Source: an uncultured Verrucomicrobiota bacterium (GTDB lineage Bacteria > Verrucomicrobiota > Verrucomicrobiia > Verrucomicrobiales > Verrucomicrobiaceae). From it: a stretch of 44,129 nucleotides of DNA. Of this stretch, positions 33,152 to 40,241 are shown one piece after another; within the stretch, counting starts at the first letter, position 1; the number at the start of each line of letters is the position of its first letter. The notes below the pieces were generated by a model. The model saw nothing but the letters and a program-made list of their open reading frames with translations, was not told where the DNA came from and ran no database searches. The stretch covers positions 1-44,129 of the forward strand of contig CAILZI010000114.1 in NCBI GenBank assembly GCA_903838675.1, written 5' to 3'. The position numbers and the translations under genes are program-made.

Positions 33152-34546
33152 TTAAGAATCAGTAAAAGGACCGGAATTTTGTTGGGAGAGAGCTTCACGT
33201 ACGCGCTGACCATTCAGGGATGCGACCGAAGTTTTCTGCTTCAAACTCATCGCTGCCGCACAACCTGCCGCCTCGCCGAGTGCCATGGCGGTAACAGTCA
33301 CGCGTGTGGAGGCGTGGGCACCACGGGTGGCGCTGTGGCAACGACCCGCGACAAGCAGGTTTTCGATCTGCTGCGGCACAAGTGAGCGATACGGAATGTC
33401 ATAAGGCCCGGGCTGGACCTTCTTGGGATCGAAGTCATTCGCGCTCCCCACGACAGTCTTGTTCGGATGCAGATCAAGATACCAGCATCCGGTGGCAATG
33501 GCATCGTCAAAGCGGCGGCCCTGCATGATTTCCTTCTCGTTCAAAATGTGCTGGCCGATGAGGCGGCGCGATTCACGCACTCCGATCCACGGATAGGCTT
33601 CGAGAAAGTAGGAGTCCGCAAAGGCGGGAATGTCGCGCTTCCACGCGCGGTGCATGGCCAGTGCATCAGCCCGGCCCTGCATCTCGGCACGGCTCAGATC
33701 TGCAGCATCGGTGGGATTGGCAGGCACGCGCACGCCGTGGATGTAAACCTCATCGTTGGAATACATGAACATCACACCCGGGCCATAGAAGTGCGGCAGC
33801 TCTCCCAGTTCCTGAGCTTTCACCAGTGCAGCGCGGCAGAGCTTGCTGATGTCAGGCACTCGCTGGACTTTGCCGATGCGGAAATGCAGCGTCAGCGGCT
33901 GCACTTCGGCGCTTTGCTCGGTGGGCGCACCCGCGCGGGCGGCCACATCGGCATCGCCCGTGCAGTCGATCACCACCTTGGGTTTGATGCGGACCAGTCC
34001 GTCCTTGTTGGCGATCACTACCGAGGTCACACGACCATTGGCGGACTCCGCATCACACACGAAGGAATTGAACAGCACGGTCAGTTTGTCGCCACAGGCC
34101 TGCAGTTCGCGATCTAGCAGCACCTTGAATTCAAAGGTGTTCGGGATCGTGGGATTGTGCGGTTTGATCTCCTTTGCATCTGCTTTGCACACGCCTGTCT
34201 TTGCCAGAAGTTCCAAGGCGATGCCGCGCACGACGACGCGATGCGTTGTGATGTCCGCAATGCCATCGAAATAAGGCAGGCCCACGCTGGTGATGATGCC
34301 ACCCGCGAACGGGGCCTTTTCCACCAGCATCGTCTTTGCACCATTCCGTGCCGCGCTCAGTGCCGCCGCCGTGCCTGCGCACCCACCGCCGCATACCAGC
34401 ACATCCGTCTCTATCTCGCGCATGGGTGCCTTTACATGCACCTGATCCGCCGCCGCAGATGCCATGGGTGCCACTGCCGCGACGGCAGACGCCTTCACGA
34501 AGGCACGCCGCGTGCTTGGGTCACTGCTGGTTGGGTTGGAATTCAT
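33152..34546 (-). CDS. Tat-exported FAD-dependent oxidoreductase, first gene of the 18-gene operon
   Basis: A 464-residue flavoprotein of the FAD_oxidored family. The twin-arginine leader STRRAFVKASAVAAVAP (R13-R14) means it is folded with FAD before export. The dinucleotide fold is VLVCGGGCAGTAAALSAA (53-58 core) with the ribose-binding acid in LVEKAPFAGG; VVIDCTGDADVAARAG and the C-terminal LLVAGRCHSATRGAHASTRV also match the family. It lacks the covalent-flavin histidine of VAO types. A codon at 34558 is a possible longer start, but it lies inside the proposed -10 element, so 34546 is preferred. Role: oxidation of a sugar or uronate outside the cytoplasm, by inference. Confidence 0.88.
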   Translation of the reverse strand: MNSNPTSSDPSTRRAFVKASAVAAVAPMASAAADQVHVKAPMREIETDVLVCGGGCAGTAAALSAARNGAKTMLVEKAPFAGGIITSVGLPYFDGIADITTHRVVVRGIALELLAKTGVCKADAKEIKPHNPTIPNTFEFKVLLDRELQACGDKLTVLFNSFVCDAESANGRVTSVVIANKDGLVRIKPKVVIDCTGDADVAARAGAPTEQSAEVQPLTLHFRIGKVQRVPDISKLCRAALVKAQELGELPHFYGPGVMFMYSNDEVYIHGVRVPANPTDAADLSRAEMQGRADALAMHRAWKRDIPAFADSYFLEAYPWIGVRESRRLIGQHILNEKEIMQGRRFDDAIATGCWYLDLHPNKTVVGSANDFDPKKVQPGPYDIPYRSLVPQQIENLLVAGRCHSATRGAHASTRVTVTAMALGEAAGCAAAMSLKQKTSVASLNGQRVREALSQQNSGPFTDS

Positions 34547-34553
34547 GACGGTG

Positions 34554-34606
34554 AGCATAACGGAGGCTCGACCCTCAGTTCCACGACAAAGTCTGTGTGA
34601 AATGCG
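34554..34606 (-). promoter_or_regulatory. Promoter and putative AraC operator of the 18-gene operon
   Basis: Plus-strand CACGACAAAG (34582-34591), seven bases, GAAATGCG (34599-34606), and on the minus strand a -10-like CGTTATGCT (34562-34554). The same elements, with the same gaps, occur in the promoter region of the neighbouring operon at 38189-38241: 20 of the 25 bases of the operator part match, and CGTTANNCT sits exactly 19 bases beyond it in both. The operator part would abut the -35 position, the usual place for AraC-type activation. It is shared only by these two promoters among those I inspected. Confidence 0.7.
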
Positions 34607-34647
34607 CCAAGACAGCAAATCTTGGAATCAATATTGGAGTTAGATGC

Positions 34648-34679
34648 AAAAACGCCGAGGCCAATGCCAGCCTCGGCGT
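34648..34679 (-). terminator. Rho-independent terminator between the two operons
   Basis: A perfect 10-bp stem ACGCCGAGGC with GCCTCGGCGT and an 8-base loop is followed on the minus strand by a TTTT run. It lies about 27 bases after the stop at 34706 and about 40 bases before the operator site at 34582, and so separates the four-gene operon from the 18-gene one. Confidence 0.88.
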
Positions 34680-34705
34680 CAATTTCATCAAATCCTGAGG
34701 GGCTG

Positions 34706-35383
34706 TTATTTCGCCACGCCTTTGATGCTGAAGTCGTCGTAAATCACGTCAACGCGGTTGGTGGTAAGACTCACGACCGTCTTGTGATCATGCGCGACGC
34801 CGGGCGACTGGAAACTGCTGACGACCTTGCCGTCGATGCTGGTTTCGACCACATCGTTCTGCGTGCGCACGGTGAGCGTGTGCCACTCTTTGAGCGACAC
34901 CGTGGTAGGCACCGACTTCGTCCACTTGAGCATGTTGGCCTTGTCCTCGTCGGTCAGCGTGGGTGGGACCGTCTTCTTGCGTGCGTAAATGTCGTTGCTG
35001 AAGGTGCCAGCTTTTGCATCGGCAACCACGACTGCCTTCGGATTCACCGAGATGCTGCAAATGTGCCCTGCGTGTGAGCCTTTGTAGTCCCTGTCATCAA
35101 GCCAGACATTGAAGCCCTTTGCTTGATCGCTGACGAACTGGAACTTCACCGACACTTCCAGATCGGTCTCAGGGTCGATTTTGATCACATCCACCGCCGC
35201 ATGATCCGACTCCGGCGCGGTGATGCCCACGAGCACGCCGTCTTTCACCACACTGGAGCTCTTGTAGTGGCCCCAGGCCTTGCCAAAACCGTCGGCGGCG
35301 AAGTCATCCGAGAAAATGACGCGTGGATAATCAACCGCAAACGCGGCGGTGGAGAGCAGGGCAAGACAGAGAATGGATTTCAT
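34706..35383 (-). CDS. Secreted jelly-roll (concanavalin-A-like) protein, possibly keto-disaccharide-hydrolase related
   Basis: A 225-residue exported protein (signal peptide MKSILCLALLSTAAFA). The mature chain is one beta-sandwich: FSDDFAADGFGKAWGHYKSS at the start, DLEVSVKFQFVSDQAKGFNVWL in the middle, EWHTLTVRTQNDVVETSIDG and DVIYDDFSIKG at the end. This order is that of the DUF1080/LamG-like fold, which includes 3-keto-disaccharide hydrolases in this phylum; I cannot tell whether the catalytic residues are present, so binding only is also possible. Last gene of the four-gene operon, followed by a terminator, 54 bases after the TIM-barrel-type gene. Confidence 0.75.
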   Translation of the reverse strand: MKSILCLALLSTAAFAVDYPRVIFSDDFAADGFGKAWGHYKSSSVVKDGVLVGITAPESDHAAVDVIKIDPETDLEVSVKFQFVSDQAKGFNVWLDDRDYKGSHAGHICSISVNPKAVVVADAKAGTFSNDIYARKKTVPPTLTDEDKANMLKWTKSVPTTVSLKEWHTLTVRTQNDVVETSIDGKVVSSFQSPGVAHDHKTVVSLTTNRVDVIYDDFSIKGVAK

Positions 35384-35437
35384 GGATGGTGATGGGGCAG
35401 GGAATGAAGAACGGCCGGTCGCCGTCCATCACACAGG

Positions 35438-36394
35438 CTATTTGACGAACTTCTTCACAAAGTCCAGCACCGAGCGGGTGAAGGTCCAGTTGCCCGTTTC
35501 GGGAAGGCACTGCGATGGGGCGCTCACCCAGCTCTCAATCACGATGTGATCCGGCCTGCCGTCCACGGCGGCATAGTCGTAGCCTTGCTGCATGATGGAG
35601 GTGTACCAGGTGCTGTCGTCAGCGAGGCCGCGCTTCTGCATGGAGGGATAGCCCGAGGCCCAGTAAATCAGCGAGAAGGGCAGCTTCTTCTGGCGGCAAA
35701 AGAGCTCCAAATGTCGCACTTCTTTCCATGAGCCCTTCTGCTGCACGTTGAAGCGCAGCCAGTCCACATCGAGCCGGTAGAAGTCGAGACCGCGCACTTT
35801 TTTCTCGGCAAGCTGTTGCTGCAGACCGTCGATCCACTTGCGGTGCTCTTCGATCGTGAAGGAGGGATAAGCCTCAATGTCACCCACCAGCACATCTGGG
35901 AAATTCTGACGCACGAGGGCGATGTAGGCGGCGGTTTCCTTCATCGCATACTCATCGCTCTGATGGATCTGCTCACGGGCGCAGACCAGCGGCTCATCCA
36001 TCGCGATGGCATAGAGGTTTGCGCCCAGGCTTTGCAGCCGCTCCCAGTTCTTGCGCTCGGCGTTGAAGCATTTTTCCCCGGTCTGCCCCCAGGGCTTCAC
36101 CGCACCGACCTCCATCGCGAGCTTCAGCTTCCACTCTTTCATCATGCCGAACCACTTGCGCAGTTCGTCATCGGTAAAATGGCGCTGCAGGTTCAGGTCG
36201 GTGATGAACAGCACGTCCGTCACCGCCCGGGTTTCCTTCCAGGCATCCGGCTGCTCAAACAACTGACGGAAGGCCAGGCACTTGTCCTGGCCCGGCGGGC
36301 TGATCCAGACCGAAGGCTTGGGTGTCTGTGCCTGAGATGCGGCCATGCAGCCACAAACGGACAGCACCAAGGCCGTCAGGAGTCGAATGCTCAT
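35438..36394 (-). CDS. Secreted protein of unknown function, TIM-barrel-like
   Basis: A 318-residue exported protein. ATG at 36394 gives MSIRLLTALVLSVCGCMAASQA, a signal peptide with a weak lipobox-like VCGC; lipid attachment is uncertain. The mature chain alternates strands and helices in the way of a TIM barrel: DVLFITDLNL, KLKLAMEVGAV, NLYAIAMDEPL, DVLVGDIEAYPS, VRGLDFYRLDVDW, PFSLIYWASGYPS and HIVIESWVSAP. Acidic residues at strand ends (DEP, DIEAYPS, IESW) are placed as in retaining glycosidases. I do not recognise the family; a glycoside hydrolase is a reasonable guess from structure pattern and neighbours. 32 bases after the dehydrogenase gene. Confidence 0.75.
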   Translation of the reverse strand: MSIRLLTALVLSVCGCMAASQAQTPKPSVWISPPGQDKCLAFRQLFEQPDAWKETRAVTDVLFITDLNLQRHFTDDELRKWFGMMKEWKLKLAMEVGAVKPWGQTGEKCFNAERKNWERLQSLGANLYAIAMDEPLVCAREQIHQSDEYAMKETAAYIALVRQNFPDVLVGDIEAYPSFTIEEHRKWIDGLQQQLAEKKVRGLDFYRLDVDWLRFNVQQKGSWKEVRHLELFCRQKKLPFSLIYWASGYPSMQKRGLADDSTWYTSIMQQGYDYAAVDGRPDHIVIESWVSAPSQCLPETGNWTFTRSVLDFVKKFVK

Positions 36395-36426
36395 GCGATT
36401 TATAGGGATGGGGGATGATCGGGCGA

Positions 36427-37452
36427 TCACACCGGACGCAGCACGCTCTTCACGACTTCGCCCTTGTGCATCTTTTCAAAGGCTTCGTGCCATTCGGTCA
36501 CGGGCCAGACACCACCGATGATCGGCTTTACATCAAACTGGCCGCTGCTGAGCAGGGCGATGACGCGCTCCCAGATCGGCCAGTTGTGGCTGAAGCTGCC
36601 TTGCAGCGTGATGTTCTTTTGCACGAGCGGGTCGAGATTGAAGCCGAGAGGCTGCGGGCCCCAGCCGACCTTGGAGATCCATCCGGCGGGGCGCACGATG
36701 TCGAGCGCGATCTTCAGTGTGATGCTCGCACCTGCAGCGTCAATCACTCCATCGCAACCAAGGCCATCACGGGCAGTGGCCCAAGGCTTGGCGTCACCGA
36801 TGATGACTTCGCAGCCATACTGCTTCGCGATCTCCAGACGATGCGCATCCTGAGGTAGGCCGACGATGGCAACCTGCGCACCACAAAGGCGCGCCATGGC
36901 AGCACAGAGAATTCCGATGGTGCCTGGGCCGAGCACGACGACGCGGTCTCCGGGCTCAATGTTTGCGTTTTTCACAACGGCACTGTAGGCCACGCAGCAG
37001 GGCTCGGTGAGGCAGGCCTGCTCGAAGGGAAGCTGATCCGGCACGTGATGCAGGATGCGGCTGGGCACGCGCACATACTTCGTCATTGCACCGTTCACAC
37101 CATAACCAAAACCTTTGCGGGTCGGGTCCAGGTTGTAGAGGCCACGCTTCGTCATCGGATTGTTCGGGCTGATGATGGCGGCGGTTTCGGAGACGACGCG
37201 GTCGCCTTCCCTCCAGCCTTCCACATCCTTGCCGACTTCGACAATGCGTCCGCCGAACTCATGGCCGAGCACGACCGGGTAGTTCACCGGCCAGGAGTGG
37301 TCGGCGGTCCACTGGTGCAGATCGGAGCCACAAACACCGACATTGGCGACTTCGAGGAGCACGTCCTCGCTCCCGATGGTGGGCGTTTCGATTTCACGGA
37401 TTTCGACTGAGCCTTTTTCAGGCGCGTAATTGACGACGGCGGCGGATTTCAT
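36427..37452 (-). CDS. Zinc-type medium-chain alcohol/polyol dehydrogenase lacking structural-zinc cysteines
   Basis: A 341-residue MDR dehydrogenase of the sorbitol/threonine-dehydrogenase type, oxidising a sugar or polyol alcohol with NAD(P). Catalytic zinc ligands are kept: C41 in VCGSDLHQW, H64-E65 in LGHEFGG and E150 in LTEPCCVAY. The cofactor motif is VLGPGTIGI. The second lobe, normally a CxxCxxC-x7-C zinc loop, reads VSETAAIISPNNPMTKRG and YNLDPTRKG with no cysteine at all, while its flanks align to normal enzymes. Loss of the structural zinc is known in some MDR members. The start ATG at 37452 is 20 bases after the previous stop, so it is co-transcribed with the gene upstream. Confidence 0.92.
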   Translation of the reverse strand: MKSAAVVNYAPEKGSVEIREIETPTIGSEDVLLEVANVGVCGSDLHQWTADHSWPVNYPVVLGHEFGGRIVEVGKDVEGWREGDRVVSETAAIISPNNPMTKRGLYNLDPTRKGFGYGVNGAMTKYVRVPSRILHHVPDQLPFEQACLTEPCCVAYSAVVKNANIEPGDRVVVLGPGTIGILCAAMARLCGAQVAIVGLPQDAHRLEIAKQYGCEVIIGDAKPWATARDGLGCDGVIDAAGASITLKIALDIVRPAGWISKVGWGPQPLGFNLDPLVQKNITLQGSFSHNWPIWERVIALLSSGQFDVKPIIGGVWPVTEWHEAFEKMHKGEVVKSVLRPV

Positions 37453-37472
37453 GGGGTGGGAAAGGGATGGAA

Positions 37473-38171
37473 TTAAAACGCAGGAACGTCCTGAGCATGC
37501 ACGGCTTCGCAAATCATACGCAACGAAGCTTCGAGATTGCCATCGGCCGTTTTGAAGGCGTCAGCGTCGATGGTCAGGGGAGCGCCGAGGACGACAAGCG
37601 GGGCACCGTATTTGGGGCACTGGATGGCCTGCTCCAAACTGAGGCCGCCGACGGCCTGGACGGGGATTTTGACGGCGTTGACCACTTCACGGAGCTGATC
37701 CAGCGGGCTCGGCATGCGTTTGCCGGCGGCGGCGATGCCCCGGCGCTCGTCATAGCCGATGTGATGAATCACGTAGTCGCAGCCGAGGTCTTCCAGCCAT
37801 TTGGCACCTGCGATCATGTCTTCGGAGATCATGTTGTCTCCCATGACTTTGCAGCCAAAGTCTTTACCGGCGTTTACGACGCATTTCACCGTTTCGGCAT
37901 GCGCACGCGCCATCACGACGACGTGGGTGGCACCTGCCTTGGCCATCATCTCGGCCTCGAGGTAGCCGCCATCCATCGTTTTGAGGTCGGCGACGATCGG
38001 GATGTTTGGGAAAGCTTTTCTCAGGGCGCGGACACCGTGCAGGCCTTCCGCCAGGATGAGGGGGGTGCCGGCTTCGAGCCAGTCCACGCCAGCGCGCAGG
38101 GCCATGGCGGCGGTTTCGAGCGCTTCGTCGATGTTGGTGAGGTCGAGGGAAATTTGGACGATGGGTTTCAT
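37473..38171 (-). CDS. Hexulose-6-phosphate synthase/3-keto-gulonate-6-phosphate decarboxylase family enzyme
   Basis: A 232-residue member of the orotidine-decarboxylase superfamily that either condenses formaldehyde with ribulose 5-phosphate or decarboxylates a keto-hexonate phosphate to a pentulose phosphate. The invariant metal/catalytic motif DxKxxD is D62-K64-D67 in VADLKTMDGG, D10 and E33 (WLEAGTPLI) are present, and the phosphate-binding VGGLSLEQ and VVLGAPL loops are at the end. The HHIGYDERR segment (136-144) resembles the HxGYD of synthases more than the HRSRD of decarboxylases, but with an extra residue. First gene of its operon; the frame is open upstream but the ATG at 38171 fits the family. 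Confidence 0.87.
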   Translation of the reverse strand: MKPIVQISLDLTNIDEALETAAMALRAGVDWLEAGTPLILAEGLHGVRALRKAFPNIPIVADLKTMDGGYLEAEMMAKAGATHVVVMARAHAETVKCVVNAGKDFGCKVMGDNMISEDMIAGAKWLEDLGCDYVIHHIGYDERRGIAAAGKRMPSPLDQLREVVNAVKIPVQAVGGLSLEQAIQCPKYGAPLVVLGAPLTIDADAFKTADGNLEASLRMICEAVHAQDVPAF

Positions 38172-38188
38172 GGGCGGTTGGTAGTGGC

Positions 38189-38241
38189 AGATTAACGCAG
38201 AACCAAGCCGTGTCGTCACGACAAAGATCATGCGAAATGCG
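38189..38241 (-). promoter_or_regulatory. Promoter and putative AraC operator of the four-gene operon
   Basis: In the 117-base gap between the divergent operon and the AraC gene: plus-strand CACGACAAAG (38217-38226), seven bases, GAAATGCG (38234-38241), and a minus-strand -10-like CGTTAATCT (38197-38189) at the same spacing as in 34554-34606. The operator part overlaps the -35 position of the minus-strand promoter and lies about 47-72 bases before the AraC start, so it may also control the regulator gene. A palindrome TGTCGTCACGACA (38211-38223) overlaps it but is absent from the other site. Confidence 0.7.
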
Positions 38242-38288
38242 ACAGGAGGGAGGTTGCGCGCTTTCTGCGCCACGCCATTCTGTGCCTT

Positions 38289-39101
38289 GTGACGACCCCT
38301 CGGCGATTCGACGCACCCCTGAGACCCCGCGAGCGCCCCAAGCGCTCGGCGGTGGAAATCGCACGCTGGAGGAAGCAACGGGCTGCATGGATGGCAGCAC
38401 TGGAGCCGACGCTGCTGTTTCAGCGGCTGTTTGACCACATTCCGGGGGTTTACTTCTTTGCCAAAAACAAGGCGGGGCACCTCATGTTTGCCAGCGATGG
38501 GCTGATGCAGCGTTACCAGATGCCGGATGATTCGGAAATCATCGGGCGGACGGACTTCGACCTGAACCCGGACACGATGGCGCAGGCCTATGTGGATGAC
38601 GACAGGCGCCTCCTGGCCGGCAAGGTGGATGTGATTGAGCGAGTCGAGCTGTGGTGGGACTCCCAGGGCATCCCAGACTGGTTTCTCGTGACGAAGCTGC
38701 CGCTCTTCGACTCCAAACGCCGGGTGCAGGGTGTGATGGGCACGTTGAGGCGTCCAGACGAAGCCGAGCGCAGATTGCCGGTGTTTCAAACCGTGGCGCA
38801 GGCGGTGGAGATCATCCGGCATGACTACTCAAAGCCGCTCCTGATTGAAGACGTGGCGAAGTCGTGCGGTCAGTCGCTGCGGCAGTTGCAGCGGCGGTTT
38901 CAAAGTGCGTTTGGGATTACTCCGCAGGAGTTCCTGATCAAGACGCGGGTGCTGGCGGCGGTGCGTCTGCTGGAGCGGACAACCCTGACGGCGAGCGAGG
39001 TCGCGCAGCAGTGCGGCTTTGTGGATGCGAGCAGTTTCACCCAGCATTTCCGTAAACGCATGGGCGAGTCGCCGGCGGTGTATCGCCGCGCACGCCGATG
39101 A
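38289..39101 (+). CDS. PAS-domain AraC-family transcriptional regulator
   Basis: A 270-residue DNA-binding regulator, likely the activator of the two operons to its left. Residues 42-155 are a PAS-like sensor (LFDHIPGVYFFAKNKAGHL, EIIGRTDFDLNP, DWFLVTKLPLFDSKRR), then two helix-turn-helix motifs: IEDVAKSCGQSLRQLQRRFQ (186-205) and ASEVAQQCGFVDASSFTQHF (235-254), ending in the usual SPAVYRR. The start is GTG at 38289; the next ATG (38391) would cut into the region before the PAS fold. PAS-AraC proteins of this kind are frequent beside glycan genes in this phylum. Its ligand is unknown. Confidence 0.88.
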   Translation: MTTPRRFDAPLRPRERPKRSAVEIARWRKQRAAWMAALEPTLLFQRLFDHIPGVYFFAKNKAGHLMFASDGLMQRYQMPDDSEIIGRTDFDLNPDTMAQAYVDDDRRLLAGKVDVIERVELWWDSQGIPDWFLVTKLPLFDSKRRVQGVMGTLRRPDEAERRLPVFQTVAQAVEIIRHDYSKPLLIEDVAKSCGQSLRQLQRRFQSAFGITPQEFLIKTRVLAAVRLLERTTLTASEVAQQCGFVDASSFTQHFRKRMGESPAVYRRARR

Positions 39102-39104
39102 AAC

Positions 39105-40241
39105 TCAGTGCAACTCGTCACACAGAGCCAGCGCCTTCAGGGCCTGCGCCGTGGCGATGTAAGTGATGTAGCTGTAGTTACCGCGATAGAGCGAGTGCAT
39201 CCACCAGCGGCCAGACACTCGCTGCTCCTGCTTCAGCCACTTCAGGCCGCGCTGGATGCGTTCATCGCCCACTGGGACGCTGTTTTGGCGCATCAAGACG
39301 ATGGCAAAGGCAGTCATGTAGGCGTCGCTTTCCGGCTTCGCCGCATCGGGCAGGCCGTTGATGAGCTTCACCACGGTGTCGCTCATTTTGAAGTGCCAGT
39401 CGTTCAGGGCGGACATGTCGCGCAGGGACCAGCCGCCATCGGCATGCTGTTTGGCAGACAGCAGGGCCAGAGCCGTATCGCGTTGGGCCTGTGGCACGAG
39501 TTCGGGCATGTAAAGGGCCAGTTGGAGGTGCAGGATGCGGTCGTAGTCGTTCTTCGGCTGGGCATCACGCAGCCAAGATTTCATTTTTTCTACACGGGCG
39601 AGCAGTTCTGGGTCCTTGAGGCTGGCGAGCCATCCGGGTGCGGTGGTTGCTGCGCGAGCGGCCTGCAGGGTGAGTTCGAAGTCGGTGGTGATGTGGGGGA
39701 TTTCGACTTCACCGTAGCTGACAAAGGAACCGTCGGCGGACTGGCGCATGAGCATTTCCTGGAGGGAGCGCTCCGTATGGGGAGAGAGTTTCCCCGTCAC
39801 ATGCTTGTCCCATTCCGCGAGGCCCAGAGAGCGCCAGATGCTCGTCCAGGAGCCGCCGTAGTATTTGATGCCATCCTTTTCCGTTTCTTTCTGCGGCTTG
39901 ACCTCTGCAGGCACGGTTTTGACAAAGTCCGCCAGCACCTCCTCCAGTGGCATGCCGAGCTGTTTTGACAAAGCCGGGCGCTCGCTCAGGTAGGGGCCGG
40001 TGGTGTGGCAGTTCACGCAGGTTTTCTCGCGCACCCAGCAGATAGCGCCGTCATCGAGGTATTTGGCGGCGGCTTTGATGGTGTCGGGGCCAAAGGCTTT
40101 CACTTTCGGTTCATCTGCCGTCGGCAGACTGACCTGGATGCCTGCCGTTTGGTATTGAAACTCGGGCTTGGGCTTCGGTTTTGGAGCATCGGCGGCGAAT
40201 GCCGCAGAAGTGGTCAGCAGGAGGAAATAGGCGTGCTTCAT
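39105..40241 (-). CDS. Secreted haem-binding-motif plus terpenoid-cyclase-type toroid protein
   Basis: A 378-residue exported protein (leader MKHAYFLLLTTSAAFA, then a KPKPKP linker). Residues 60-85 hold a single CxxCH haem motif, C75-V-N-C78-H79 in EKTCVNCHTTGPYL. The rest (about 130-375) is an alpha-toroid like squalene-hopene cyclases, with repeats such as MRQSADGSFVSYG, SAKQHADGGWSLRDMS and QEQRVSGRWWMHSLY, but no visible DxDD cyclase motif, so it is probably not a cyclase. The combination occurs in planctomycetes and verrucomicrobia; its function is unknown. It starts inside the stop of the GNAT gene (ATGA, four bases). Confidence 0.82.
   Translation of the reverse strand: MKHAYFLLLTTSAAFAADAPKPKPKPEFQYQTAGIQVSLPTADEPKVKAFGPDTIKAAAKYLDDGAICWVREKTCVNCHTTGPYLSERPALSKQLGMPLEEVLADFVKTVPAEVKPQKETEKDGIKYYGGSWTSIWRSLGLAEWDKHVTGKLSPHTERSLQEMLMRQSADGSFVSYGEVEIPHITTDFELTLQAARAATTAPGWLASLKDPELLARVEKMKSWLRDAQPKNDYDRILHLQLALYMPELVPQAQRDTALALLSAKQHADGGWSLRDMSALNDWHFKMSDTVVKLINGLPDAAKPESDAYMTAFAIVLMRQNSVPVGDERIQRGLKWLKQEQRVSGRWWMHSLYRGNYSYITYIATAQALKALALCDELH

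Noticed and set aside
38211..38223. Palindrome TGTCGTCACGACA as the operator by itself
   Set aside because: It is perfect in the four-gene operon promoter, but the matching half is absent from the 34582 site, whereas CACGACAAAG-N7-GAAATGCG is in both.
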